A model generated the notes under the pieces. It saw only the letters and a list, made by a program, of their open reading frames with translations. It was not told the origin of the DNA and made no database searches. The position numbers and the translations under genes are program-made. From Diadema setosum (Eukaryota; Echinodermata; Echinoidea; Diadematoida; Diadematidae), in NCBI GenBank assembly GCA_033980235.1, contig CM067067.1, positions 29,937,451 through 30,001,450 on the forward strand: 64,000 nucleotides of DNA, given 5' to 3'. Positions 35,117 through 45,707 of this stretch are shown one piece after another (within the stretch, counting starts at the first letter, position 1; each line of letters starts with the position of its first letter).

Positions 35117-35682
35117 TTAAAGGGAAGATAAACCCCAAGAACAATGTGGATTGAGTGAAAGCAGCAACATGAGTAGAACACATCAGTGAAAGTTTGAAGA
35201 AAATCGGACAATCGATGCAAAAGTTATGAATTTTTAAAGTTTTGGTGTTGGAACCGCTGGATGAGGAGACTACTAGAGGTTATGACGTATGAGTGGACTA
35301 CAATATCAAGAAAATATAAAGAAAATACTACAAAAATCCATTTTTCATGAAAATTACAAATTCCATCAACTTGATATTGACATATGTTAAGGGTAGCAAT
35401 TATTCCCCCTGCTTTCTGAAAGCGGTTGGTCCACTGCTCTTTCATAATTCTAGAAAAGTGAATTTTTGTTGAATATCCTTTATATTTTCTTTGTATTGTT
35501 GTCCACTCATACGTCATATCCTCTAGTAGTCTCCTCATCCAGCGGTTCCAACACCAAAACTTTAAAAATTCATAACTTTTGCATCGATTGTCCGATTTTC
35601 TTCAAACTTTCACTGATGTGTTCTACTAATGTTGCTGCTTTCACTCAATCCACATTGTTCTTGGGGTTTATCTTCCCTTTAA
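35117..35682. mobile_element. Palindromic TTAA-flanked MITE, family 2 copy A (566 bp)
   Basis: The ends TTAAAGGGAAGATAAACCCC and GGGGTTTATCTTCCCTTTAA are perfectly inverted. The arms stay nearly identical for over 200 bp, including CACATCAGTGAAAGTTTGAA, AAAATCGGACAATCGATGC and CATAACTTTTGCATCGATTG. TTAA occurs at both edges. The related copy at 49935-50501 shares the order of blocks. The near-perfect arms suggest recent activity or ongoing arm correction. Confidence 0.85.
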
Positions 35683-35699
35683 CATGCTAAGCAATGAGA

Positions 35700-37080
35700 T
35701 TGGGGCTGTTTGTATAGCAGAAGGCCGCCGCTGTTACATGGCAATATAACCAACTCACGTATAAAAATGGAATTAAAAGTTCCGAATGAGTTCCTGGATA
35801 AGTCCTTGTCCAAACGTGATTCTATCGTGCGCACAGGAAGCTGCGGCTATCGCGATTTGACGAGACTGTCAGAGATGAACTCGCGAAGTTGAAGATGGTG
35901 TAGGGATGAAAAGGGGGTCTCTACAGGCGGTGAAGAAGTCGTTATGATGACGATGAGTGCTGGAGACGCTTAAAGATGTGACGCTCCGTCGTATGGGGCT
36001 GAAGAGCCATAACGGAGGTTAGGAGAAAGATGAAATGCAGCTTTCTACCAGCGCAGTGAGTCGGCGGGAGGCTGAAGAAGATAAGTTCAACAGGACGATG
36101 AGTCGCCTGGAACGATGTCGATGCTCAGCCAGACAGTGGGTCGTCCATGGCTAGAACGATGTATGGTTGCAGTCACTCGACGACAATGAGACGTGTCGGA
36201 GGACGAATAAATGAAAATTCTGTGCAGGAGGCAACAAAACTGCGAAGCTCCATCCTGGAATCTCTGGTACAAATACGATGCGCAGAGAGGACAGCTGCCG
36301 GGTAGAAACCTTAAACAGCCAGCGGACCCATAAAAACACAGAAGGTGAAGGGTGACTCTACGGCAGGTGATCCAGTGGTCATTCCTCTATGGTGGTTGAA
36401 GCGGGAGTGTAGTGATGATGTCTTTGATTCAAGCAGGATCGAGGTGCGAGTCATTTGAAATAGCATGCCGAATGTGGTCGAGAACTGATGTTCCAAACAT
36501 GTGCGAGTTGAGGTGCGAACCTTGGGTCGCCATTGGTTAAAAGTGAAATATGCAAATTGATACGAAGAAACTTTACGCATAAACAATAACTGTGATTGGA
36601 TTTATAACTACCAAATGAATATTAAAAATTCGCCTATCTATGCAATCTAGACCTGACCGTGAACTGGTCTAAACCGGAATGAGAGGTCAGCAATTAACTA
36701 GGTCGGCAAGCTGACATGGAATTTTTCACTCTCACTATCTGAGGCTGGGGGAAATTTTAATAAAAACTAACGATACATCACCAGGGGCAAATGTAAAGGA
36801 TCACTGGATTGGAAACAAATACAAGAAGTATCGATGCCGCTACAAGCTCTTCTCAGTATACCTTACAGGCAACTCCCTTTAGAACGAAGTCTATGGGACT
36901 GGCATTTTTCTTTCATTACATTGTATTTGGCGAAACGATTTACATGTAAAAGATATGATTTTGGAACCTGAATTCTGTGTAACTAGAGTTTCATTTACAA
37001 TATAAGGCCCCCCCCAAAAATTGTTTGTTTGCCCTTAATTGTCAAAACCCAAGAGGGTTGGTAGGTGTTTTTTTTTTTTT
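35700..37080. other. Region without recognised genes or repeats
   Basis: The stretch 35700-36600 is noticeably richer in G and CpG (CGATG, GACGATGAG, GTCGTCGGAGG-like words) than its neighbours. It has several short open frames on both strands, none longer than 91 codons and none that I recognise. It may be a fragment of an element not known to me. The part from 36600 to 37080 is ordinary AT-rich sequence ending in a poly-T run that abuts the next element. Confidence 0.4.
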
Positions 37081-37081
37081 T

Positions 37082-39067
37082 AGCTCACCTGAGCCAAAGG
37101 CTCAAGTGAGCTATTGCGATCGCCCTTTGTCCGGCGTCCGGCGTGCGTCGTGCGTCGTCCGGCGTCCGTCGTGCGTCGTGCGTCGTGCGTCGTGCGTAAA
37201 CTTTTTACATTTTCATCTTCTTCTTGAAAACCCCAGGACCGATTTTCATCAAACTTGGCAGGTAGCATCCCTAGGGGGTTAGGAACTCAATTTATTAAAA
37301 TGGGCACCATGCCCCACCCAGGGGGCCCCCAGGGGGGCCAAAACCCCCCAAAATTAAGGAATCTGTAAAAATCTTCTTCTCTGGAAATAGAAGTGATAGA
37401 CCCCGTTTACAGTGCGGGGCCGGGCTCGGCCGTGGCCGAGCCCGGCCTCTATTGCACGGCCGAGCCTCGCAATTTTGTCCGTTTACACTGCTGGGCTCGG
37501 CCGCGCTTTTAATTCAAACCTTTCAATATTTTGTTGTAGTGGCGCTCTGCTTGTAAACAAACGCAATTTGGTATAGCCTGGTTTTCAGACCCTTTGCCAA
37601 CTGGATTCCGTGCCGACGAAGTCGCTGTTCGGAGAAAGGCCTTTGCCGAAGGAAAAATCCTTTGCAGGACAAAATTACCCTAAACTATACTAGTTTTCCA
37701 CGTTGAGGGGGTTAATATCATGAATAGCGAAATAGTACGGGCAGAGGGTCTGGAAGCCAGACTAAAATTGGCCGCGCATTTGGCCCACTTTGCGTTTACA
37801 CCAAGAAGAGGCCGGGCTCGGCCGCAGCTCGGCCGTGGCCGAGACCACCTCCAGAGCGAGGCCAAATGCGAGGCCAATTTTGGCCTCGCATTTGGCCTTT
37901 TGCGCGTTTACACTAAAGCGGGGCTGGGCTCGGCCGCGGCTGAGCCGCGGCCGAGCCTCGCACTGTAAACGGGGTCATAGAGCTAAGTTAATACTATGAG
38001 TTAGTACATTGATGACTGTAGTTTCAAGTTTGTTCATGGCAGGATCAGGGGTGCCCCCCTTGGGACCCAGGGGAGGGGGTGGGGAGGGGTTCTAATGGGG
38101 CCTAAATTGTACATTTTCATCTTCTTCTTGAGAACCCCATAACCCATTTTCACCAAACTTGGCAGGTAGCATCCCTAGGGGGTTAGGAACTCAATTTGTT
38201 AAAATGGGCACCATGCCCCACCCAGGGGGCCCCCAGGGGGGCAAAACCCCCCAAAATTAAGGAATCTTTAAAAATGTTCTTCTCTAGAGCCAGAAGTGAT
38301 GGAGCTAAGTTAATACTATGAGTTAGTACGTCGATGACTGTAGTTTCAAGTTTGTTCATGGCAGAATCAGGGGTGCCCCCCTTGGGACCCAGGGGAGGGG
38401 GGTGAGGAGGGGTCCTAATGGGGCCTAAATTGTACATTTTTATCTTCTTCTCTGGAACCCCATGACCCATTTTCACCAAACTTGGCAGGTAGCATCCCTA
38501 AGGGGTTAGGATCTCAATTTGTTAAAATGGGCACCATGCCCCACCCAGGGGGCCCCCAGGGGGGGCCCAAACCCCCAAAATGAAGGAATCTTTAAAAATC
38601 TTCTCTAGAATCAGAAGTTATAGACTCAGAGCTAAGTTAATACTATGAGTGAGTACATTAATGACTGTAGTTTTGAGTTTGTTCATAGGAGATCCAGGGG
38701 TGCCCCTCTTGGGGGCAGGGGGGGGGGTGGTTGGGAAGGTCCAAATGGGGGCCGGAATTGTACATTTTCATCTTCTTCCTGAAAACCTCATGGTGGATTT
38801 TTGTCAAACTTGGCAGGTAGCATCCCTAGGGGGTCAGGATCTAAATTTATCAAAATGGGCACCATGCCCCACCCAGAGGGCCCCAGGGGGCCCCAATCCC
38901 CAATAATTAAGGAATCTTAAAAAAATTGGGCCCTTATTGTACATTTTCATCTTCTACTTGAGAATGCCTGGTCAAATTTTGGTAGAGCTGTGAATAATTT
39001 AGATTAGTGACTGCATGAAAGGTGAACTTGCGATACTCAGGTGAGCGCTAGACCCGCGGGTCTCTTG
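37082..39067 (+). mobile_element. Helentron/HINE-like element, family i copy 2
   Basis: The left hairpin lies at 37082-37095 and 37099-37112 (AGCTCACCTGAGCC, GGCTCAAGTGAGCT), followed by CGTCGTGCGTCGTCCGGCGT-type sequence. Four internal units have a period of about 323 bp (TTAAGGAATCT at about 37355, 38257, 38580 and 38906, after subtracting the nested insert). The right end has CTCAGGTGAGC (39036-39046), a perfect GACCCGCGGGTC palindrome (39051-39062) and TCTTG. It has the same orientation as copy 1, 6 kb upstream. T runs flank both sides. A Harbinger-like MITE splits the first unit. Confidence 0.8.
37399..37976. mobile_element. GACCCCGTTTACAGTG MITE, copy 2, nested (578 bp)
   Basis: The ends GACCCCGTTTACAGTG and CACTGTAAACGGGGTC are perfect inverted repeats, with GC-rich GGCCGAGCC subterminal blocks inside. 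ATA stands on both sides (37396-37398, 37977-37979). Neighbouring units of the host element read AGAAGTGATAGAGCTAAGTT or close to it, showing the uninserted sequence. A 3-bp duplication fits PIF/Harbinger-type or CACTA-type transposition. Confidence 0.85.
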
Positions 39068-39649
39068 TTTTAATACAGGGTACCCTTTTTTCCATGTCAA
39101 TGCACTCAAAACTCCAAGGGATTCATTCAAATTTACGTCTTGCCAGGGCCCGGTAAGCGAGGCAGAAACACTCACTGACAAACACTTATAAAGTACTACC
39201 TTCCAGTGAGATGCTGGCAACTGAACTCCAAACAGTTTTGGTGCCATGACAGCTGGTAACGGATGCTGCAAAAGTAGCCGTCTTGTGAAGGGCTGCACAC
39301 TAACCCATTTTTTCTGCCGGTCCTACCTGTCTCTGTCGGACCGGTAAATGCCCCGTTTTACCATTTTTTACAGGTCCGAACAGAAAATTTACCGGTCAAC
39401 AACGACGACATAAAAAAAATTAAGTGACTTGCAAACTTATTTTCTTGTTTTTTATGGACGTACCCCCCCCCCATGTACATTTTTCAGATTAATATTTTTT
39501 TTAAAACTGGCATTATTTATTGCACAAGAAATTTAAAAATAAAGATAGGAAAAATTAGAATGTTTGTTTGTCAATTAGTGTAAAATGATAATGAACAAAA
39601 TCAGATTGTATCAAATGCGTTTGTGACTTTTTCTAAAATCGGGGCACGA

Positions 39650-42500
39650 ACTTGCTGCGTAACCTGCTCTTGATGGTCAGTTGGATTGCGATGATTTAAT
39701 GAATTATTTTAGCTGTGATATTTTCTGATGCACGCGATACAAGGGGTCCTTTATTTTTCTCCCGATAATCTCTTCGCATTTGTGCATGCGTTCTTGAAAG
39801 TTACACGACATGCAGGGCCGAGTTCGCAATCCTTTTTGCGCCCATTTCCACCTCAAATATTAGCGGGATTGTGACGATTTCATAAATTACTTCGGCTGTA
39901 ATATTTTCTGATGCACGCGCCAAAAGGGGTTGAAAATGTGTCCTTTATTTTTATGCCTCCGCAACGAAGTGGCCGGAGGCATTATGTTTTCGGGTCGTCC
40001 GTCCGTCCGTCCGTCCGTACGTCCGTCCGTACGTCCGTCCGTACGTCCGTCCGTCCGTCCGTCCGTCCGTACGTCCGTCCGTCCCGTTTTGTTTTTGTCG
40101 ATATCTCAAGAACCGTGTGGTGGTTTTACATCAAACTTGGTATGAGGGTATATCCTTGGGGGATAATACTTTGTGTGGATTTTAGGGTCACAGGGTCAAA
40201 GGTCAAAGGTCACAGGTTATTTTGTGAAAAAAAAAATTGAAATTCCACATATTTCTCCATATCTCGCAGATGGTTCAAGGTATCTTCATAGAACTTAGTA
40301 TATATGCTTGTACCGATGGGCAGTGATTATCTAGGGAAGTTGGGGGTCATGGGTCAAAGGTCAGGGGGGTCAAAGGTCAAGGTCAACTCCTCAAAATATC
40401 ACTACTTTCCTTAAAATGCAATATGCCTGAAGGTTTTTTTTTTTTTTTTTTAAACTGGATGTATGGCATGTATTACCCAATATATATTTTTTGGGAAGTT
40501 TCTTGCCAAAAGGTCAAAGGTCAAAGGTCAAGTGAAAGTGCTAAATTGCACTTTTTCCTCCATATCTCGAAAGTAACTCAAGGTATCATCATGAAACTTA
40601 CATATTTATGCATGTTCTACCTAACAGTGATTCTCTGTGGAACTGTGAGGTCAACGGTCAAAGACCAGGTTTAGATAATGCTATTTTCCCATTTGATACT
40701 GAAATTATACTTTTTCTCAATACCTTGAAAATTACTCAAAGCATAAACTTATAAAAGGGTCAAAAGTCAAGTAGAAATCATTAGTTCCCCAAATACCTGC
40801 ACTCTGACATTTGAATAATTCATCCAATTGAACCTAGTTCTAGGAAAGTGAACATTCAGCACATTTGTGGCAAACCTGTCATTTTAATATTTTGCCAATT
40901 GTGTGAAACTGTCATCACACATTGTCAAGACATTGTACTATAGACCTATTAGGAGAACCATGCATGATGGCGGAGGCATATCAGTCGCCGTAGCGATATA
41001 TCTAGTTTCCCGATAAACTCTTCAAATTTCGTAAGTGCGTTCTTAAAAGATGTACCTCACGGCCGAATTCATGATACTTTTTTGCGCCTATCTCTACCTC
41101 AAATGTCAGCGGGATTGTGACGATTTCATAAATTACTTCGGATGTAGTCTTTTGTGATGCACGCACCAGCTAGAATGGTTGAAAATGCGTTCTTTATTTT
41201 TTCTCCCCATAATCTCTTCGCATTCCGTAAATGCGATCTTAAAAGATATACAACACGGCCAAAAATCATGATTCTTTTTGCGCCTATTGTTTCCTCAAAC
41301 TTCAATGGGATTGCAATGATTTTATGAATTATTATTTGGCTGTAATCTTTATGATACACGGGCCAAAAGTGGTTGAAAATGTGTCCTGTATTTTTCTCCC
41401 AATAATCTCTTTGCATTTCGTACATATGCGTATCGACACGGCCAAATTCATGATCCTTTTAGCGCCTATTTCTACATCAAATATCAGCGGAATTGTGGCG
41501 ATTTCATGAATCTATTATACTTCAGATGTAATCTTTTGTGATGCACGCACCAGCTAGAATGGTTAAAAATGCGTTCTTTATTTTTCTCCCCAGAATCTCT
41601 TTGCATTCCGTACATGCATTCTTGAAAGGTATATACGACACGGCCGAATTCACGATCCTTTTTTAATCTTTTATGATACACGCGCCAAAAGGGGTTGAAA
41701 ATGTGTTCTTTGTTTTTTCCGCGATAAACTCTTGGCATTTCGTAAATGCGTTCTTAAAAAATATACAACACGGCCAAAAATCATGATTCTTTTTGCGCCT
41801 ATTGTTTCCTCAAACTTCAACGGGATTGCGATGATTTTATGAATTATTATTCGGCTGTAATCTTTATGATGCACAGGCCAAAAGGGGTTGAAAATGTGCC
41901 CTGTATTTTTCTCCCTATAATCTCTTCGCATTTGGTACGTATGTGTATACGACACAGCCGAATTTACGATCCTTTTAGTGCCCATTTCTACATCAAATAT
42001 CAGCGGGATTGCGATATTTCGTTAATTATTTCGGCTGTAATCTTTTGTGATACATGCACCAGAAGGGTTGAAAATGCGTTCTTTATTTTTCTCCCGATAA
42101 TCTCTTCGCATTTGTGCTTGCATTTTCAAAATTATATACACTGCATGCAGGACTGAATTCAAGATCCTTTTTGCGCCTATTATTTCCTCAAATTTCAACG
42201 GGATTGCGTCGATTTCATTAAATGTTATTCGGCTGTAATCTTTTATGATGCACGCACCAAATGTGTCCTTTATTTTTTTTTTTCTCCTCTATAATCTCTT
42301 CGCATTTCGTACATGAGCTTTTGAAAGGTGTACGACGCGGCCGGCCGAATTCATGATCCTTTTGGGATGATTTCTACCTCAAATATGTAAGTGGGACTAC
42401 GATGATTTCATTATATTTTTTCTCCTAGTATTATCTCTTCACATTTTGTACATGCGTTCTTAAAAAGTACACAGAAGGCCGATTTCGTGATCCTTTTTGC
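39650..42500 (+). repeat. Alternating A/B satellite (dimer about 380 bp)
   Basis: Monomers of about 182-197 bp share GAAAATGCGTTCTTTATTTT, ATAATCTCTTCGCATTTCGT and a TTTTTGCGCCTATT box. Two types alternate. Type A has CTACCTCAAATATCAGCGGG (about 39840, 41083, 41462, 41978, 42370). Type B has TTTCCTCAAACTTCAACGGG (about 41280, 41796, 42173). A shortened unit lies at about 41640-41700. The array is split by the family ii element at 39953-41007. Confidence 0.75.
39953..41007 (+). mobile_element. Helentron/HINE-like element, family ii (ATGCCTCCGC)
   Basis: The left arm ATGCCTCCGC (39953-39962) is followed by its partner CCGGAGGCAT, then a CGTCCGTC/CGTACGTC simple repeat (about 39999-40085). Internal units begin with ATATCTCAAGAACC-like text and carry AGGTCAAAGGTCAAAGGTCA or similar (about 40191, 40350, 40511). 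The right end has GCGGAGGCAT (40970-40979), a small TCGC/GCGA hairpin and TATATCTAGTTT. It sits inside the satellite, where intact units read TTATTTTTCTCCCGATAATC. The insertion thus fell in a T run with no duplication beyond T. Confidence 0.8.
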
Positions 42501-45500
42501 GCCTGTCTTCATTGTGAGATCATTCTGAATGAATGAAAATATTCATTTGTGAAATGACTGTGTAAAATGAAACTGAACACAACCAGATCCATTTACTGTA
42601 TCGCTGAATATCGAATATGTTTTTACTTTTCTAAAAATCGACACAAGTAAATTAGTTCTAACATGTCAACTGCCACGCTGCTGCGAAGCCGGGATCGGAT
42701 CGTGAGTAAAATGACCCAGAAATGCGTGTGCTTCTAATTCTATCAATGCTTCTTGTCTTGCATGACCGCCGATCGCAAGCAAACGAAAAGCAGTTACACT
42801 GTACATGCTTTGCATGTATTGCATGGCATGGCAGTGCGTGAGCAGCGCCAATGCGCAAGCTAGCGCGAATAACTGGTCGACTGCTAGTGCTCAAAACTAA
42901 TATTTACTGTACAAATTGCACCAGTAGACATAAACGAAAACTTGCGTAAAACTTGTTGAACAGTGCGATATCTTGCATTCTGTTTCTCCCTGATCGGGGC
43001 TGCTCTTTTTCTTTCTACTGACCCCGCCAATGCTTTTTTTTTTTTTACTGGTCATGTCGGACCGGTAACTTGTGGATTTCCTGAAAAGTTACCAGTCCGA
43101 CGGTGACTTTTACCGGTCTTTGACTGTCGGACCAGCGCCAGTGTGCAGCCCTGTCTTAAGTAGCGCATATATGCATGCATTGATTGGATTTCGTGCGCAT
43201 GCACGCATGTGAGCCAAAAAGGTAGCTAGCATGCAATGCATGCTATAAAACGTAGCCTGCGCCCTGCGCGGCCCGAACACAATTACGGCGGGTCGATAAG
43301 ATGAAAAAAAAAAAACATTTTTAGACTTTTTTTTCATTCTTTCTTTAGCTTAAAATGGATAATTTTGGGTTTAAAACCATTCACAAATTTGTAGAAGATG
43401 AAATTTGTGGAAAAAAAATAAACTTGAAAGAGCAAAAAAAAAAAGAAAAGAAAAAAAACGTGACCCGAAATTTCCGTGATATTCGGTCGGTCGCGAAGGG
43501 CAAACAAACCATTTTTTTTTTTTTTGGCCTAACCATGGTCATTACACAGTCTGTAAAAGGAATGCACTGTATATGCCGTATAGTTTATAGTTAATCTATT
43601 TTTTTTGGGGGGGGGGGGAGGGAGAAGGGAATCAGGATTTCCTGACATTTTTGTGAGTGGTTAAATTTGCAGTCATGGAGTACAGCATTAATGGATGGAG
43701 AAGTCATTCATTTTCACCCATTTTTAAGAAGTGAAAGTAGCGATCCTGCATTGAAAACAAAAATTCTATACAACAGTGTGATAAACTTATGAAAAAGCAT
43801 TGGGAATTGCCAGTTATACAATGCATTCCTAAAGTCATTCAAAGATCATTCAAGTGAAGCAAACATTCATGGTACTTGTGCTAGTTACATTGTACTAGTA
43901 CATGTATGCACAAACATGATTTAATACAAGTGTGCAATACACATTGTATCATGTTCACATGTGATGCATGTATAGTACCTATATAAATAATGTACAATGT
44001 ACATACACTGTAATGTACTTGTGCTGCTATGTAAACAGTGAAAATCAATAGCTCTTTTGGGATCAGGGTTGATAATTTTGTACATGTTGTTTAACTTGAA
44101 AAATTTGTGATATACATACTGTAAAGACTCGCAAAATACATTGTTTACATGTACATTGTACATGTAGGCCTGTGCATTTACCGTATACAAAATACAGTAA
44201 TGCATTTCCTGGAAACATGGTACGAAACGGAGAGCTTTTGTGCATGGCAGGCCTCTTATTTATGGTACACTGCTATCTGAAAGTCACTGCATGTGTAAAG
44301 TTCAGATTACATATTCATGTACAATTGTATGGAGCTTTCTGAAGATACTGCTAGGGCTATATGCAAAGGGTATTATTTTTTGCCGTCTGTGTAAAGGATG
44401 TTTACATGCACAGAGCACAGGCACTACTTTCTGCAGCGGACGAGTGCAGGAACAGGGTAGACAAACATGGGAGGGATAGGAGCAGATAGCAATTTTCCTC
44501 GGGGTCTAGCCAACTGGTGTGCAATTTTACCAATTCCACTACACACTGATGCTTGCTCTCCAGTCATTTCACATAGACATTCGCACAAAAATGTGCATGC
44601 TCTCTGCCCTCATACACAGGCACATCCACACACATACACAAACACATGCACACTAGGCGCAAACATACACACACTGCAGTAGGTAGGATAGTAATGAATT
44701 CTTGTGGCCATGAACTCTGCAAAATGTTGGCTCAAGTCCAGAGCATCCACCACTCCCCCACCCCTCTTCCTGCAGTCACTTTGCCCCATATCTGCTCGCT
44801 GGGTTTTGTGTCACTGCAGCAATATGCATCTGTAGGCCTATCTTCACACAATACTAAGCTACAACAAAAATGTATGCTGGATCTTCAAGTGAGGTACACA
44901 GTGTAGAGTGTACATTTTACCTGTCTAGGTCCTGGTGTACTGGTATAGAAATTATTCCTTAGCTTCATATTATTGCCAGTGACACAAAATGTTTTAACAT
45001 GTCATACATACAGATCATACAGTATTATTTAATAAAACACAAACAGTAGAAAGTTTGATGCATACAGTGTACTTGTACGTACATGTACATTGTATGTAGA
45101 ATACATGTACAATTGTAGCAACTGTCTACAAATACAAAATTACACAATAAACACATTTATGAGACTCCAAACATTTTTGTTATTATCACACTCCAATACT
45201 GTAGCATTCAGAGGAAATGAAATATAAAACGGATCATATAGTTGTTACAGTGTAGCAATGTTTCGAAGAGAAATGGAAATACACTGTAATACACATTTGC
45301 ACCTATTGAAATGGATGGTGTTTAGTTTCTGTACAAACAAACAAAATGTATTGCCTCTAATATCCTGTCTCCTGGCAACAGAATCTTTAAATAAAGCACT
45401 GGGAATGAATTAAAGTGAGTGTGATACATCTCTATGTACTAGGCTTACATGTAGCCCAGAGTCTATGGTGGACTTTTCTTTGGATTCAAATGCATGATTC

Positions 45501-45707
45501 TCATGCATATAATCCTGTATCGAGTAGTACTCTGCAGTTGTATTGGACATCACCACAATTTTCAAGAAATAAGGTGCAATTGTACAAAAGGTCATCCCAT
45601 GGCGGTCACATTGACCATAACCCATCCTTCCTGGTGTGCGTATTTTCCCACGCTACAGTTTGTAATCATGTCTTTATTGATAAGTAAAAGCAAAGGACAT
45701 GTTGACA

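Larger units (their letters stand above)
39289..43152 (+). mobile_element. AGGGCTGCACACT-ended element carrying a satellite (3.9 kb)
   Basis: AGGGCTGCACACT at the left is matched by AGTGTGCAGCCCT at the right. Just inside both ends lie variants of GTCGGACCGGTAA and TACCGGTC, which pair across the element. The interior is mostly the A/B satellite, interrupted by the family ii element. The flanks share TCTT but no clean 8-bp duplication, so hAT membership is only suggested by the CAGGG-like terminus. A deleted relative lies at 9240-9403. Confidence 0.55.

Noticed and set aside
35710..36590. Cluster of short frames on both strands in a CpG-richer stretch, possibly a retroelement or exon
   Set aside because: No frame exceeds 91 codons. 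No RT, integrase, protease or host domain motif is recognisable, and no LTR pair was found.
39911..40240. Open frames reading as Ser/Val/Arg/Pro repeats
   Set aside because: They are generated by the CGTCCGTC/CGTACGTC simple repeat of the family ii element.
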